NCBI GenBank assembly: GCA_945901215.1
Contig: CAMDKE010000039.1
Span: 1-12,061 of the forward strand
Direction: 5' to 3'
Source of the DNA: Comamonas sp. lk
GTDB taxonomy: Bacteria > Pseudomonadota > Gammaproteobacteria > Burkholderiales > Burkholderiaceae_C
DNA length: 12,061 nt
Below, one piece after another: positions 6,370-12,061 of the stretch (position 1 is the stretch's first letter; the number at the start of each line of letters is the position of its first letter). The position numbers and the translations under genes are program-made. The notes under the pieces were generated by a model. The model ran no database searches, was not told where the DNA came from, and saw nothing but the letters and a program-made list of their open reading frames with translations.

Positions 6370-7309
6370 TGGGCGTGATTTCAAAAGAGAAGGAGTCGTC
6401 GGGTTCGTCAAAACCGGGGGCGTCGTCGTCTTCGTCCACTTCGTGGGCCCAGAACAAGCGGTCCGGCTGCACATGGCCCATGCCCGGGCGAAAGCCGCCT
6501 TCCAGGCAGCGGTCCAAGTAACTGAGCGCTTCGGTAACAGCTTCGCTGAGCTCGGTGCCCGCGGCAATCAGGGCTGCCAAGGCCGCAGACAGGGTGTCAC
6601 CCGCACCCACAAAAACCGCCTCCAGGCGCTCAAACTTCTCGGTGCACAGCACCGCCGTGGCCGTGCACAAGGAGTTGTCAATAAAGTGCTCTGGCAGCGC
6701 CATGCCGGTCACCAGCGTGTAGGGCACGCCATGTTCTTGGGCGGCCCGGGCGATATCGCGAGCGCTGGGGCTGCGGGTCGCGCTCCAGTCGGGCAACAAC
6801 CAGCGGCACAAGGTGCCGTGGTTGCCCACCAGCACCGTGGTTTGGGGCAGCAAAAGTTCGGCGCAGGCGTCCCAGTACTGGTCCATCAGGTCCTCTTGCC
6901 ACCACGACAGGTCGGGCATGTAGGTCACCACCGGCACGTCTGCATAGTCCGACACCAGCGCGGCAATGGCGCTGAGGTTTTCTGGGCTACCGACAAAGCC
7001 GACCTTGAAAACGTCGGGCGGCACGTCCTCAAGAATGGTGCGCGCCTGGCTGGTCACGGCCTCGTCATCGAGTGCAAAGTGGTCCACGATTTCGCTGGTG
7101 TCGCGCGCATAGGCGCCGGTCATAACTGGCATCGCGTGCACGCCCACGGCCGCCATGGCAACGCTGTCGGCTACCAGGCCACCAGCTCCGCTGGGGTCGT
7201 TGGCGTTAAAGGTCATCACGCTGGCAATCGGGCCGTCGGGCAAGTCGTCGCCGTCGTCCAATACGGTAATGCGCTCCGAGGCAGGAGCCAGATTTCTAGG
7301 TTTGTTCAT
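6353..7309 (-). CDS. ThiD-family hydroxymethylpyrimidine/phosphomethylpyrimidine kinase, divergent variant
   Basis: 318 residues of the ribokinase-like ThiD/PdxK superfamily. The N-terminal substrate motif NDPSGAGG (37-44), VMTGAYARDT (62-71), VFKVGFVGS (100-108) and the anion-hole motif GAGDTLSAA (235-243) are present. ThiD phosphorylates hydroxymethylpyrimidine and its monophosphate in thiamine synthesis. Deviations: the conserved DPVM stretch is replaced around 128-137, the catalytic Cys of ThiD (GTGCTLSAA) is Asp238 here, the TPN..E segment is replaced by VGNHGTL (161-167), and there is an acidic C-terminal tail (288-318). I recall this form as widely conserved in betaproteobacteria, so it is a clade variant, not decay; pyridoxine-type substrates remain possible. 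The ATG at 7309 is preferred to a frame running to 7339, although the ribosome site is weak. No other thiamine gene is in view. It is first in the leftward operon. Confidence 0.85.
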   Translation of the reverse strand: MNKPRNLAPASERITVLDDGDDLPDGPIASVMTFNANDPSGAGGLVADSVAMAAVGVHAMPVMTGAYARDTSEIVDHFALDDEAVTSQARTILEDVPPDVFKVGFVGSPENLSAIAALVSDYADVPVVTYMPDLSWWQEDLMDQYWDACAELLLPQTTVLVGNHGTLCRWLLPDWSATRSPSARDIARAAQEHGVPYTLVTGMALPEHFIDNSLCTATAVLCTEKFERLEAVFVGAGDTLSAALAALIAAGTELSEAVTEALSYLDRCLEGGFRPGMGHVQPDRLFWAHEVDEDDDAPGFDEPDDSFSFEITPNETRH

Positions 7310-7433
7310 GGACGCTGAAATCAGATAGACGCAAAGCACGGTAGCAAGCCAGGTTTACCCCATGGCAGGCCCCACAAGTGCGCGCGGGGGCTTATTACAA
7401 TTCGGGCATTCTATTCTCAAGGTTTATGACGCT
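7310..7433. other. Divergent intergenic region between the ThiD-like gene and rubredoxin
   Basis: About 124 nt hold the promoters for both directions. The rightward one is represented by TACAAT at 7396-7401. The leftward one is not obvious: TATCTG with a TTGCTA upstream on the minus strand is only 14 nt apart, so I do not call it. No riboswitch (for example a thiamine pyrophosphate box) is recognisable here. Confidence 0.5.
7396..7401 (+). promoter_or_regulatory. Candidate -10 box of the rubredoxin promoter
   Basis: TACAAT differs from TATAAT at one position and lies in an AT-rich patch in GC-rich DNA. Transcription would begin near 7408, giving a leader of about 26 nt before the GTG at 7434. 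No good -35 is visible at 16-18 nt spacing. Confidence 0.45.
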
Positions 7434-7607
7434 GTGACCGATACCAAAACATGGATGTGCCTGATTTGCGGCTGGATTTACGACGAAGCGCTGGGCGCAC
7501 CCGATGACGGCATCCCCCCCGGCACCCTGTGGGCCGACGTGCCCATGAACTGGGTCTGCCCCGAGTGCGGCGCGCGCAAAGAAGACTTTGAGTTGGTACA
7601 GATTTAA
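7434..7607 (+). CDS. Rubredoxin
   Basis: A 57-residue one-iron electron carrier. The four iron ligands are C9 and C12 in MCLICGWIYDE and C42 and C45 in CPECGARKEDFE, with the rubredoxin core GAPDDGIPPGTLWADVP between them. I start at the GTG at 7434, because the product then has the usual length (54-57). An in-frame ATG at 7362 would add 24 unrelated residues and lie upstream of the likely promoter. AAGG at 7419-7422 could serve as ribosome site, with a long 11-nt spacing. It is transcribed alone, divergent from the ThiD-like gene and convergent with phrB. Small soluble rubredoxins next to hemL/thiD are, as I recall, common in Burkholderiales. Partner reductase and acceptor are not encoded here; the flavoenzyme at the left edge is a possible but unsupported partner. 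Confidence 0.94.
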   Translation: MTDTKTWMCLICGWIYDEALGAPDDGIPPGTLWADVPMNWVCPECGARKEDFELVQI

Positions 7608-7627
7608 GACCGCTCCCTAAACCTTGC

Positions 7628-7658
7628 GCCTGGTCGCGCCGGGGCGCGAGCCGCAGGC
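7628..7658. terminator. GC-rich hairpin between convergent rubredoxin and phrB
   Basis: TCGCGC (7634-7639) pairs with GCGCGA (7644-7649) around a 4-nt loop, with a further C-G pair possible. Outer arms GCCTG (7628-7632) and CAGGC (7654-7658) extend the stem across a small internal loop. It is in the only gap between two convergent genes and touches the phrB stop codon. No U-run follows on either strand, so it is a weak intrinsic terminator or an mRNA 3'-end stabiliser. Confidence 0.4.
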
Positions 7659-9148
7659 TATTCGTCCTTCGCGCTAAAACTCTGCACTTTCTTTACCACC
7701 GCATAGCGCTCCAAGGTGCGCGCCCGGGCTGTCGCATGGTCTACCACCGGAGTCGGGTAGTCGCGCCCCAGCACCACGCCTGCGGCTTGTAAGACCAGCG
7801 GCTTGGCCAACCACGGCGCGTGGATGCTCTTGGCGTCCAGACTGGCCAGCGCGGGCAGGTAGCGGCGGATGAATTTGCCCGAGGCGTCGAACTTCTCACT
7901 TTGGGTGACTGGGTTGAAAATGCGGAAGTAGGGCTGCGCGTCGCAGCCGCTGGACGCCACCCACTGCCAGCCGCCGTTGTTGGCTGACAAGTCAAAGTCG
8001 TTGAGGTGGCGCGCAAAGTAGGCCTCGCCCCAACGCCAGTCCAGCCCCAGGTGCTTGACCAGAAAACTCCCCGCCACCATGCGCAGGCGGTTATGCATAT
8101 AGCCGCTCTGGTTGAGCTGTGCCATGGCCGCGTCCACCAGCGGGTATCCGGTGCGGCCCTGGCACCAGGCGTCAAACAAGGCCTGCGCGTGCGCGCCATG
8201 CTCCCAGGCAATGGCGTTGTATTCGGGCTTGAAGGCGCCAGTGGCCACCTGTGGAAAGTTGGCCAAAATCTGGAAGTAAAAGTCGCGCCAACCCAGCTCT
8301 GCCAGCCAGACACTGGCACCTTTGTTGCCGTCCTGGTGGCGCGGCAGGGCCAGCGCCACCAACTGGCGCACCGACACCGTTCCAAAACGCAGGTGCACGC
8401 CCAGGTAGCTCGGGCCTTTGACGGCCGGATAGTTTCGCGTCTCGTCGTAGGCGTCCATGCGAGGTAAAAAATCTTCCAACATGGCTTGCGCGCCCGAAGC
8501 GCCCGCTTGGATGCCCAAGGCGCGCAAATTGGTGGCCTCAAAGCCAATGTCGGCCAAGCTGGGAACGGGCGCATTCAAGCCTGGTGGGCGCGCGGCCAGC
8601 CGCTCGCCGTGGCTTTGGCTGTCATGGCGTACCGGGCCTTGCGTGCCCATGGCGGCCAGCCAGGCTCGCAGATAGGGCGTGAAAACGCCATAGGGCTTGC
8701 CGGTTTGGGTCAGCACCTCGCGCCGCTCGAAGATCACATGGTCTTTCACGCCCACCCAGGCCACACCTTGGGTGGCCAGCGCGGCCTCTACCCGGGCGTC
8801 GCGCTCCAGTGCGCAGGGCTCGTAGTCGTGCGCGGCAAACACCGCTTTGGCTTGTAAAGTGGTGGCCAGGCGCGGGATTTCGTCCGCTGCCAACGCGTGG
8901 CGCACGATCAGGCCGCCTGCGGGTTTGCTACAGAGCGCCCGCAGTTCGGCGTCGAGCTCGACCAGGCTGGCCTGGATAAATTCCACCCGCCGGTCGGCGC
9001 GGGGCAGGGCGTCCAAAATGCTGCGGTCGAACACAAACACGCAGTGCACCCGGGTGCAGCTTTGCAAGGCGAGAGCGAGCGCGGGGTTGTCAGTGGCGCG
9101 CAAGTCGCGCCGAAACCAGACTAGTCCGGTGGAATAAGTGGATTGCAT
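7658..9148 (-). CDS. phrB: Deoxyribodipyrimidine photolyase (class I CPD photolyase)
   Basis: A 496-residue light-driven flavoenzyme that splits cyclobutane pyrimidine dimers using FADH- and an antenna chromophore. The N-terminal antenna domain starts with LVWFRRDLRATDNPAL (9-24). The FAD/DNA domain has WLAELGWRDFY (281-291), GRTGYPLVDAAM (331-342), MHNRLRM (351-357) and ANNGGWQWVASSGCDAQPYFRIFNP (389-413). The E. coli electron-transfer Trp triad (306, 359, 382) appears kept as W315, W371 and W394, with a short insertion near the first. The dimer-contacting Trp of GWMHN is Tyr350 here. Length suits the family (E. coli 472). The ATG at 9148 is preferred to a TTG at 9166. It converges on rubredoxin and is divergent from yqgE. 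Confidence 0.96.
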   Translation of the reverse strand: MQSTYSTGLVWFRRDLRATDNPALALALQSCTRVHCVFVFDRSILDALPRADRRVEFIQASLVELDAELRALCSKPAGGLIVRHALAADEIPRLATTLQAKAVFAAHDYEPCALERDARVEAALATQGVAWVGVKDHVIFERREVLTQTGKPYGVFTPYLRAWLAAMGTQGPVRHDSQSHGERLAARPPGLNAPVPSLADIGFEATNLRALGIQAGASGAQAMLEDFLPRMDAYDETRNYPAVKGPSYLGVHLRFGTVSVRQLVALALPRHQDGNKGASVWLAELGWRDFYFQILANFPQVATGAFKPEYNAIAWEHGAHAQALFDAWCQGRTGYPLVDAAMAQLNQSGYMHNRLRMVAGSFLVKHLGLDWRWGEAYFARHLNDFDLSANNGGWQWVASSGCDAQPYFRIFNPVTQSEKFDASGKFIRRYLPALASLDAKSIHAPWLAKPLVLQAAGVVLGRDYPTPVVDHATARARTLERYAVVKKVQSFSAKDE

Positions 9149-9157
9149 GCCTGCCGT

Positions 9158-9163
9158 TAAAAT
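9158..9163 (+). promoter_or_regulatory. Candidate -10 box for the yqgE-ruvX-pyr operon
   Basis: TAAAAT lies 6 nt before the yqgE ATG in the 21-nt gap between the phrB and yqgE starts. If used, transcription would begin at or next to the ATG at 9170, giving a leaderless mRNA. No convincing -35 is visible. Confidence 0.35.
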
Positions 9164-9169
9164 CAAAAA

Positions 9170-9769
9170 ATGACTGGCGATTCTGCACCCACCAACCTAA
9201 CGCACCATTTTTTGATTGCGATGCCTGGGCTGGAAGACGGGCTGTTCTCCAAGAGTGTGGTCTATCTTTGCGAACACAGCCCGCGCGGCGCTCTGGGCCT
9301 GATCATCAACAAGCCGGCCGACATCGATATGACCGCACTGTTTGGCAAAGTGGATTTGCCTTTGCAGCGCCAGGATTTGGCCAAGCAGGCGGTGTTCCAG
9401 GGCGGGCCGCTGCACGAAGAGCGCGGTTTTGTGCTCCACGAGCCCGTATTTGCCAGCGCCGACCGGCCCGAGGAGTCGTTGTACGCATCCACCATGGTGA
9501 TACCCGGCGGCTTGGAGATGACCACCTCGCGCGACGTGCTCGAAGCCATCGCCTCGGGCGCCGGGCCGCGCAAGGTGCTGGTGTCGCTGGGTTATTCGTC
9601 CTGGGGCGAGGGCCAGCTTGAGAGCGAAATTAAAGAGAACAGCTGGCTCACCGTCGACGCGCAAAACAGCATTATTTTCGACGCGCCCATAGCCGAGCGC
9701 TACGACCAGGCGCTGGCGCTGCTGGGTGTGCAAGCCTGGATGATTTCCCCGCACGCGGGCAGCGCATGA
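9170..9769 (+). CDS. yqgE: YqgE/AlgH family protein (UPF0301)
   Basis: A 199-residue soluble protein of the UPF0301 family. Family blocks are clear: HHFLIAMP (12-19), VVYLCEH (30-36), GLIINKP (43-49), FQGGPL (76-81) and LGYSSWGEGQLE (140-151). In Pseudomonas the homologue is called AlgH and has been linked to alginate regulation, but the biochemical role is unknown and no catalytic residues are established. The ATG at 9170 adds about 8 residues before the conserved start of the family; no alternative ATG is available. No ribosome site precedes it. It shares ATGA with ruvX, so the two are co-translated, and it leads the operon into the pyrimidine genes, an order also found in Pseudomonas. Confidence 0.95.
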   Translation: MTGDSAPTNLTHHFLIAMPGLEDGLFSKSVVYLCEHSPRGALGLIINKPADIDMTALFGKVDLPLQRQDLAKQAVFQGGPLHEERGFVLHEPVFASADRPEESLYASTMVIPGGLEMTTSRDVLEAIASGAGPRKVLVSLGYSSWGEGQLESEIKENSWLTVDAQNSIIFDAPIAERYDQALALLGVQAWMISPHAGSA

Positions 9770-10245
9770 GTGCGGCAGCGGCATCGCCCGTCGCACGCGA
9801 CGCGCCTTCGGGGGGTGGCGCACCGTTAGCTTCTCAGGCCTTGCCCGCCGTGACTCCGCTACTTTCGACCTTTATGTCTTTTGATTTTGGCACCCAGCGC
9901 ACCGGCGTGGCGGTGGGCAACCGGCTGCTGGGCACCGCGCAGCCGCAGGCCACGATTGCCGCCACCGGCGACGCGCGCTTTGCCCAGATTGCCCTGCGCC
10001 TCAAAGAGTGGCAGCCCGACGCCATCGTCATCGGCGTGCCCTACCACCCCGATGGCGCCGCGCACGAAAACACCGCCCGCGCACAAAAATTTGGCCGCCA
10101 ACTGCGGGGCCGATTTGGCCTGCCGGTGTTCGAGGTGGACGAGCGCTACAGCACCACCGAAGCCCTGGCCTCGGGCGCTAAAGACGCCGATGCAGCGTCT
10201 GCTTGCATCATCTTGGAACAGTTTTTGAGAAACTTGCCGACATGA
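9766..10245 (+). CDS. ruvX: Holliday junction resolvase-like nuclease RuvX (YqgF)
   Basis: 159 residues with the RNase H-like fold of the YqgF family, implicated in pre-16S rRNA 5'-end maturation and originally proposed as a Holliday junction resolvase. The family marks are DFGTQRTGVAVG (40-51), IVIGVPYHPDG (87-97), VDERYST (124-130) and the acidic KDADAAS near 139-145; D40, E126 and D140 are the likely metal ligands. The ATG at 9766 overlaps yqgE as ATGA. This start gives an Ala/Pro/Ser-rich N-terminal extension of about 30 residues not typical of the family (about 138 residues). A GTG at 9850 or ATG at 9874 would give a shorter product; the coupled ATG is the simplest reading. Its end overlaps pyrR as ATGA. 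Confidence 0.93.
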   Translation: MSAAAASPVARDAPSGGGAPLASQALPAVTPLLSTFMSFDFGTQRTGVAVGNRLLGTAQPQATIAATGDARFAQIALRLKEWQPDAIVIGVPYHPDGAAHENTARAQKFGRQLRGRFGLPVFEVDERYSTTEALASGAKDADAASACIILEQFLRNLPT

Positions 10246-10736
10246 ATTTAGCCATTGACGCGGAAAGCCTGTACCTTGAGCTGCTGCGCGGCGCGCGTGG
10301 CCTGTGTGGCCCAGACACGCGCTTGGTGGGCATCACGTCGGGCGGCGCCTGGTTGGCCGAGCGCTTGCAAAAAGACCTGGGGCTTGCAGGCGGCCATGGG
10401 ACCATTTCTTCGGCCATGCACCGGGACGACTTTGCCCAGCGCGGGTTGGCATCGGGCGGGCAGACCAAGCTTCCGTTTGCGGTTCAGGGTGCGCATATTC
10501 TGGTGCTCGACGACGTGCTATTCACCGGGCGCACCATCCGCGCTGTGACCAACGAGCTGTTTGACTACGGCCGCCCGGCCAGCGTGAAGCTGGCGGTGCT
10601 GGTAGACCGGGGTGGCCGCGAGCTGCCCATCCAAGCCGATTTTGCCGCCGCGCGCGTCAGTCTGGGGGCGGCGCAGTCGCTGGCGCTGGCGCAGGGCGCC
10701 GACGGGCGATTTAGCTTTGACGTGAAAGGTGCCTGA
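10242..10736 (+). CDS. pyrR: PyrR bifunctional pyrimidine regulator / uracil phosphoribosyltransferase
   Basis: 164 residues of the type I phosphoribosyltransferase fold. The PRPP loop is VLDDVLFTGRTIR (88-100). LVGITSGGAWLAERL (28-42) and the GGRELPIQ segment (124-131) match PyrR. In Gram-positives PyrR binds pyr mRNA with UMP and attenuates transcription, and it also has uracil phosphoribosyltransferase activity; in proteobacteria the RNA role is less certain. I start at the ATG at 10242, which overlaps the ruvX stop as ATGA and gives the usual N-terminus; a frame opening at 10203 would add 13 residues inside ruvX. I see no PyrR-type attenuator hairpin before pyrR or pyrB. pyrB follows after 2 nt. 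Confidence 0.94.
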   Translation: MNLAIDAESLYLELLRGARGLCGPDTRLVGITSGGAWLAERLQKDLGLAGGHGTISSAMHRDDFAQRGLASGGQTKLPFAVQGAHILVLDDVLFTGRTIRAVTNELFDYGRPASVKLAVLVDRGGRELPIQADFAAARVSLGAAQSLALAQGADGRFSFDVKGA

Positions 10737-10738
10737 GC

Positions 10739-11701
10739 ATGTTGGGCCGACGCAACCCGCAGCTCAATAAGAACGGTGAACTGATTCACCTCTTGTCCAC
10801 CGAGGGGCTGTCCAAGGACATCCTCACGCACATTCTGGACACGGCGGCGCAGTTTGTGTCGGTGAGCGACCGTGAGGTCAAAAAAGTGCCACTCCTGCGC
10901 GGCAAAAGCGTGTTCAACCTGTTTTTTGAGAACAGCACGCGCACCCGCACCACCTTTGACATTGCTGCCACGCGCCTCTCAGCCGATGTGATTAACCTGG
11001 ACATCGCGCGCTCCAGCGCGTCCAAGGGCGAGTCGCTGCTAGACACTATTGCCACCCTGAGCGCCATGGCGGCTGAAATTTTTGTGCTGCGCCACAGCGA
11101 ATCCGGCGCGCCCTCCCTGATAGCCCAGCACGTTGCGCCACATGTGCATGTAGTCAACGCAGGTGACGGCCGCCACGCGCACCCGACCCAGGGTTTGCTC
11201 GATATGTACACCATCCGCCATTACAAAAAAGACTTTGCCAACCTGACGGTAGCCATCGTCGGCGACGTGCTGCATTCGCGCGTGGCGCGCTCAGACATTC
11301 ATGCTTTGACCACCCTGGGCTGCGCCGAGGTGCGGGTGGTGGGGCCGCGCACGCTGGTGCCGTCTGACATGGCGGCCATGGGCGTGCGGGTGTGCAATAC
11401 GCTCGAAGCTGGCATTAAGGACTGCGACGTGGTCATCATGCTGCGCCTGCAAAACGAGCGCATGAACGGCGCCTTGCTGCCGTCCAGCCAGGAATACTTC
11501 AAAAGCTTTGGCCTGACGCCCGAAAAACTCACCCTGGCCAAGAGCGACGCCATCGTCATGCATCCGGGTCCGATCAACCGGGGGGTGGAAATTGATTCGG
11601 CGGTGGTGGACGGTCGCCAAAGCGTGATCTTGCCGCAGGTGACTTTTGGCATCGCGGTGCGCATGGCGGTGATGGGCATCGTCGCGGGTAACGAGGCGTA
11701 G
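10739..11701 (+). CDS. pyrB: Aspartate carbamoyltransferase catalytic chain
   Basis: A 320-residue enzyme joining carbamoyl phosphate and aspartate, the first committed step of pyrimidine synthesis. The carbamoyl phosphate loop STRTRT is at 66-71, SKGE (95-98) supplies the Ser/Lys that reach across the trimer interface, NAGDGRHAHPTQGLLD (140-155) holds the conserved His, HSRVARS (179-185) and MLRLQNER (234-241) bind aspartate, and HPGPINRG (275-282) is the 240s-loop equivalent. Length is as in Pseudomonas (about 334) rather than requiring a PyrI partner; no pyrI is seen. A good ribosome site, AAAGG at 10725-10729, lies 9 nt before the ATG. The next gene, a dihydroorotase-like protein, begins 12 nt after the stop, which fits the PyrB-PyrC' dodecameric class. 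Confidence 0.97.
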   Translation: MLGRRNPQLNKNGELIHLLSTEGLSKDILTHILDTAAQFVSVSDREVKKVPLLRGKSVFNLFFENSTRTRTTFDIAATRLSADVINLDIARSSASKGESLLDTIATLSAMAAEIFVLRHSESGAPSLIAQHVAPHVHVVNAGDGRHAHPTQGLLDMYTIRHYKKDFANLTVAIVGDVLHSRVARSDIHALTTLGCAEVRVVGPRTLVPSDMAAMGVRVCNTLEAGIKDCDVVIMLRLQNERMNGALLPSSQEYFKSFGLTPEKLTLAKSDAIVMHPGPINRGVEIDSAVVDGRQSVILPQVTFGIAVRMAVMGIVAGNEA

Positions 11702-11713
11702 ATAGGTCACGCC

Positions 11714-12061
11714 ATGAAAATCCTGATTCAAAACGGCCGTGTGATTGATCCTGCCACTGGCTTTGACGCGCTGGCCGATGTGGCCATTGCGGCGGGGCGG
11801 GTGGTGTCCGTAGGCGCAATGCCCGCTGACTTCGCCGCCACGCAGACGATTGACGCCAGCGGCTGCCTGGTGTTGCCCGGTCTGGTGGACCTTGCCGCGC
11901 GCCTGCGCGAACCGGGCCACGAACATGAGGGCATGCTGGCGTCCGAGCTGGCCGCTGCGGTGGCCGGTGGCGTGACCAGTCTGGTTTGCCCCCCTGACAC
12001 CGACCCGGTGCTTGACGAGCCCGGTTTGGTGGAAATGCTGCGCTTTCGGGCGGAAAAACTG
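11714..12061 (+). CDS. pyrX: Dihydroorotase-like non-catalytic subunit PyrC'/PyrX, 3' end cut off
   Basis: The first 116 residues of an amidohydrolase-family dihydroorotase homologue; the frame is open to the window edge. LIQNGRVIDPATG (4-16) and LPGLVDL (54-60) are typical. The catalytic signature DxHxHxRxPG reads D59-L-A61-A-R63-L-R65-E-P67-G68, so both zinc-binding histidines are replaced. The downstream substrate motif, usually MPNTxP, reads CPPDTDP (92-98). Arg and Pro-Gly of the frame are kept. This is the pattern of PyrC'/PyrX, the inactive homologue that is required to assemble aspartate carbamoyltransferase in Pseudomonas-type complexes, and it lies directly after pyrB. A true dihydroorotase must then be encoded elsewhere. 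TAGGT at 11703-11707 is the likely ribosome site for the ATG at 11714. Confidence 0.88.
   Translation, partial: MKILIQNGRVIDPATGFDALADVAIAAGRVVSVGAMPADFAATQTIDASGCLVLPGLVDLAARLREPGHEHEGMLASELAAAVAGGVTSLVCPPDTDPVLDEPGLVEMLRFRAEKL

Noticed and set aside
6215..7318. A 367-codon plus-strand open frame antisense to hemL and the ThiD-like gene
   Set aside because: The opposite strand carries two well-conserved enzymes. The antisense product is His/Gly/Val-rich without any family signature, a typical high-GC shadow.
7310..7433. A thiamine pyrophosphate riboswitch upstream of the ThiD-like gene
   Set aside because: The leader is short (under about 125 nt, shared with a divergent promoter) and I cannot find the conserved CUGAGA-type core on the minus strand.
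11291..11926. A 211-codon minus-strand open frame opposite pyrB and the dihydroorotase homologue
   Set aside because: His/Arg-rich shadow of conserved pyrB sequence, with no independent support.

Overview
The window looks like a chromosomal housekeeping segment of a betaproteobacterium, most likely Burkholderiales and probably Comamonadaceae (Rhodoferax/Polaromonas-like). This rests on the high GC, the divergent rubredoxin next to a ThiD-like kinase and hemL, and the yqgE-ruvX-pyrR-pyrB-pyrC' gene order. The organism assignment is inference; no rRNA or marker tree is available. Fourteen genes cover almost everything. The genes at both edges are cut by the window. I see no rRNA, tRNA, CRISPR, insertion sequence or prophage.

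Left block (1-7309, minus strand, read right to left). A ThiD-family kinase overlaps hemL (5-aminolevulinate synthesis by the C5 route). After a 38-nt gap comes a 74-aa HNH endonuclease. Then follows a tightly packed set: a two-domain ABC permease (YnjC-like), its ATPase (YnjD-like), a CDP-alcohol phosphatidyltransferase (YnjF-like), and a protein fusing a TVP38/TMEM64 (DedA-type) membrane domain to a pyridine nucleotide-disulfide oxidoreductase. The last four genes overlap or sit 1 nt apart, so they are probably translationally coupled. The set resembles E. coli ynjC-ynjD-ynjF, but no periplasmic binding protein (ynjB) or rhodanese (ynjE) is in view. The combination of ABC importer, head-group transferase, lipid-handling-type membrane domain and flavoenzyme is the most interesting undefined system here.

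Middle (7310-9169). A 124-nt divergent region separates thiD from a rightward rubredoxin gene. The rubredoxin converges on phrB (CPD photolyase), with a GC-rich hairpin between them. phrB is divergent from yqgE, with only 21 nt between their start codons.

Right block (9170-12061, plus strand). yqgE (AlgH family), ruvX/yqgF, pyrR, pyrB and the start of a dihydroorotase homologue form one operon with ATGA overlaps at the first two junctions. The dihydroorotase homologue lacks the metal-binding HxH and is therefore probably the non-catalytic PyrC'/PyrX partner of aspartate carbamoyltransferase. The operon joins early pyrimidine biosynthesis (pyrB), a PRPP/uracil-binding regulator (pyrR) and two conserved genes of less certain role.
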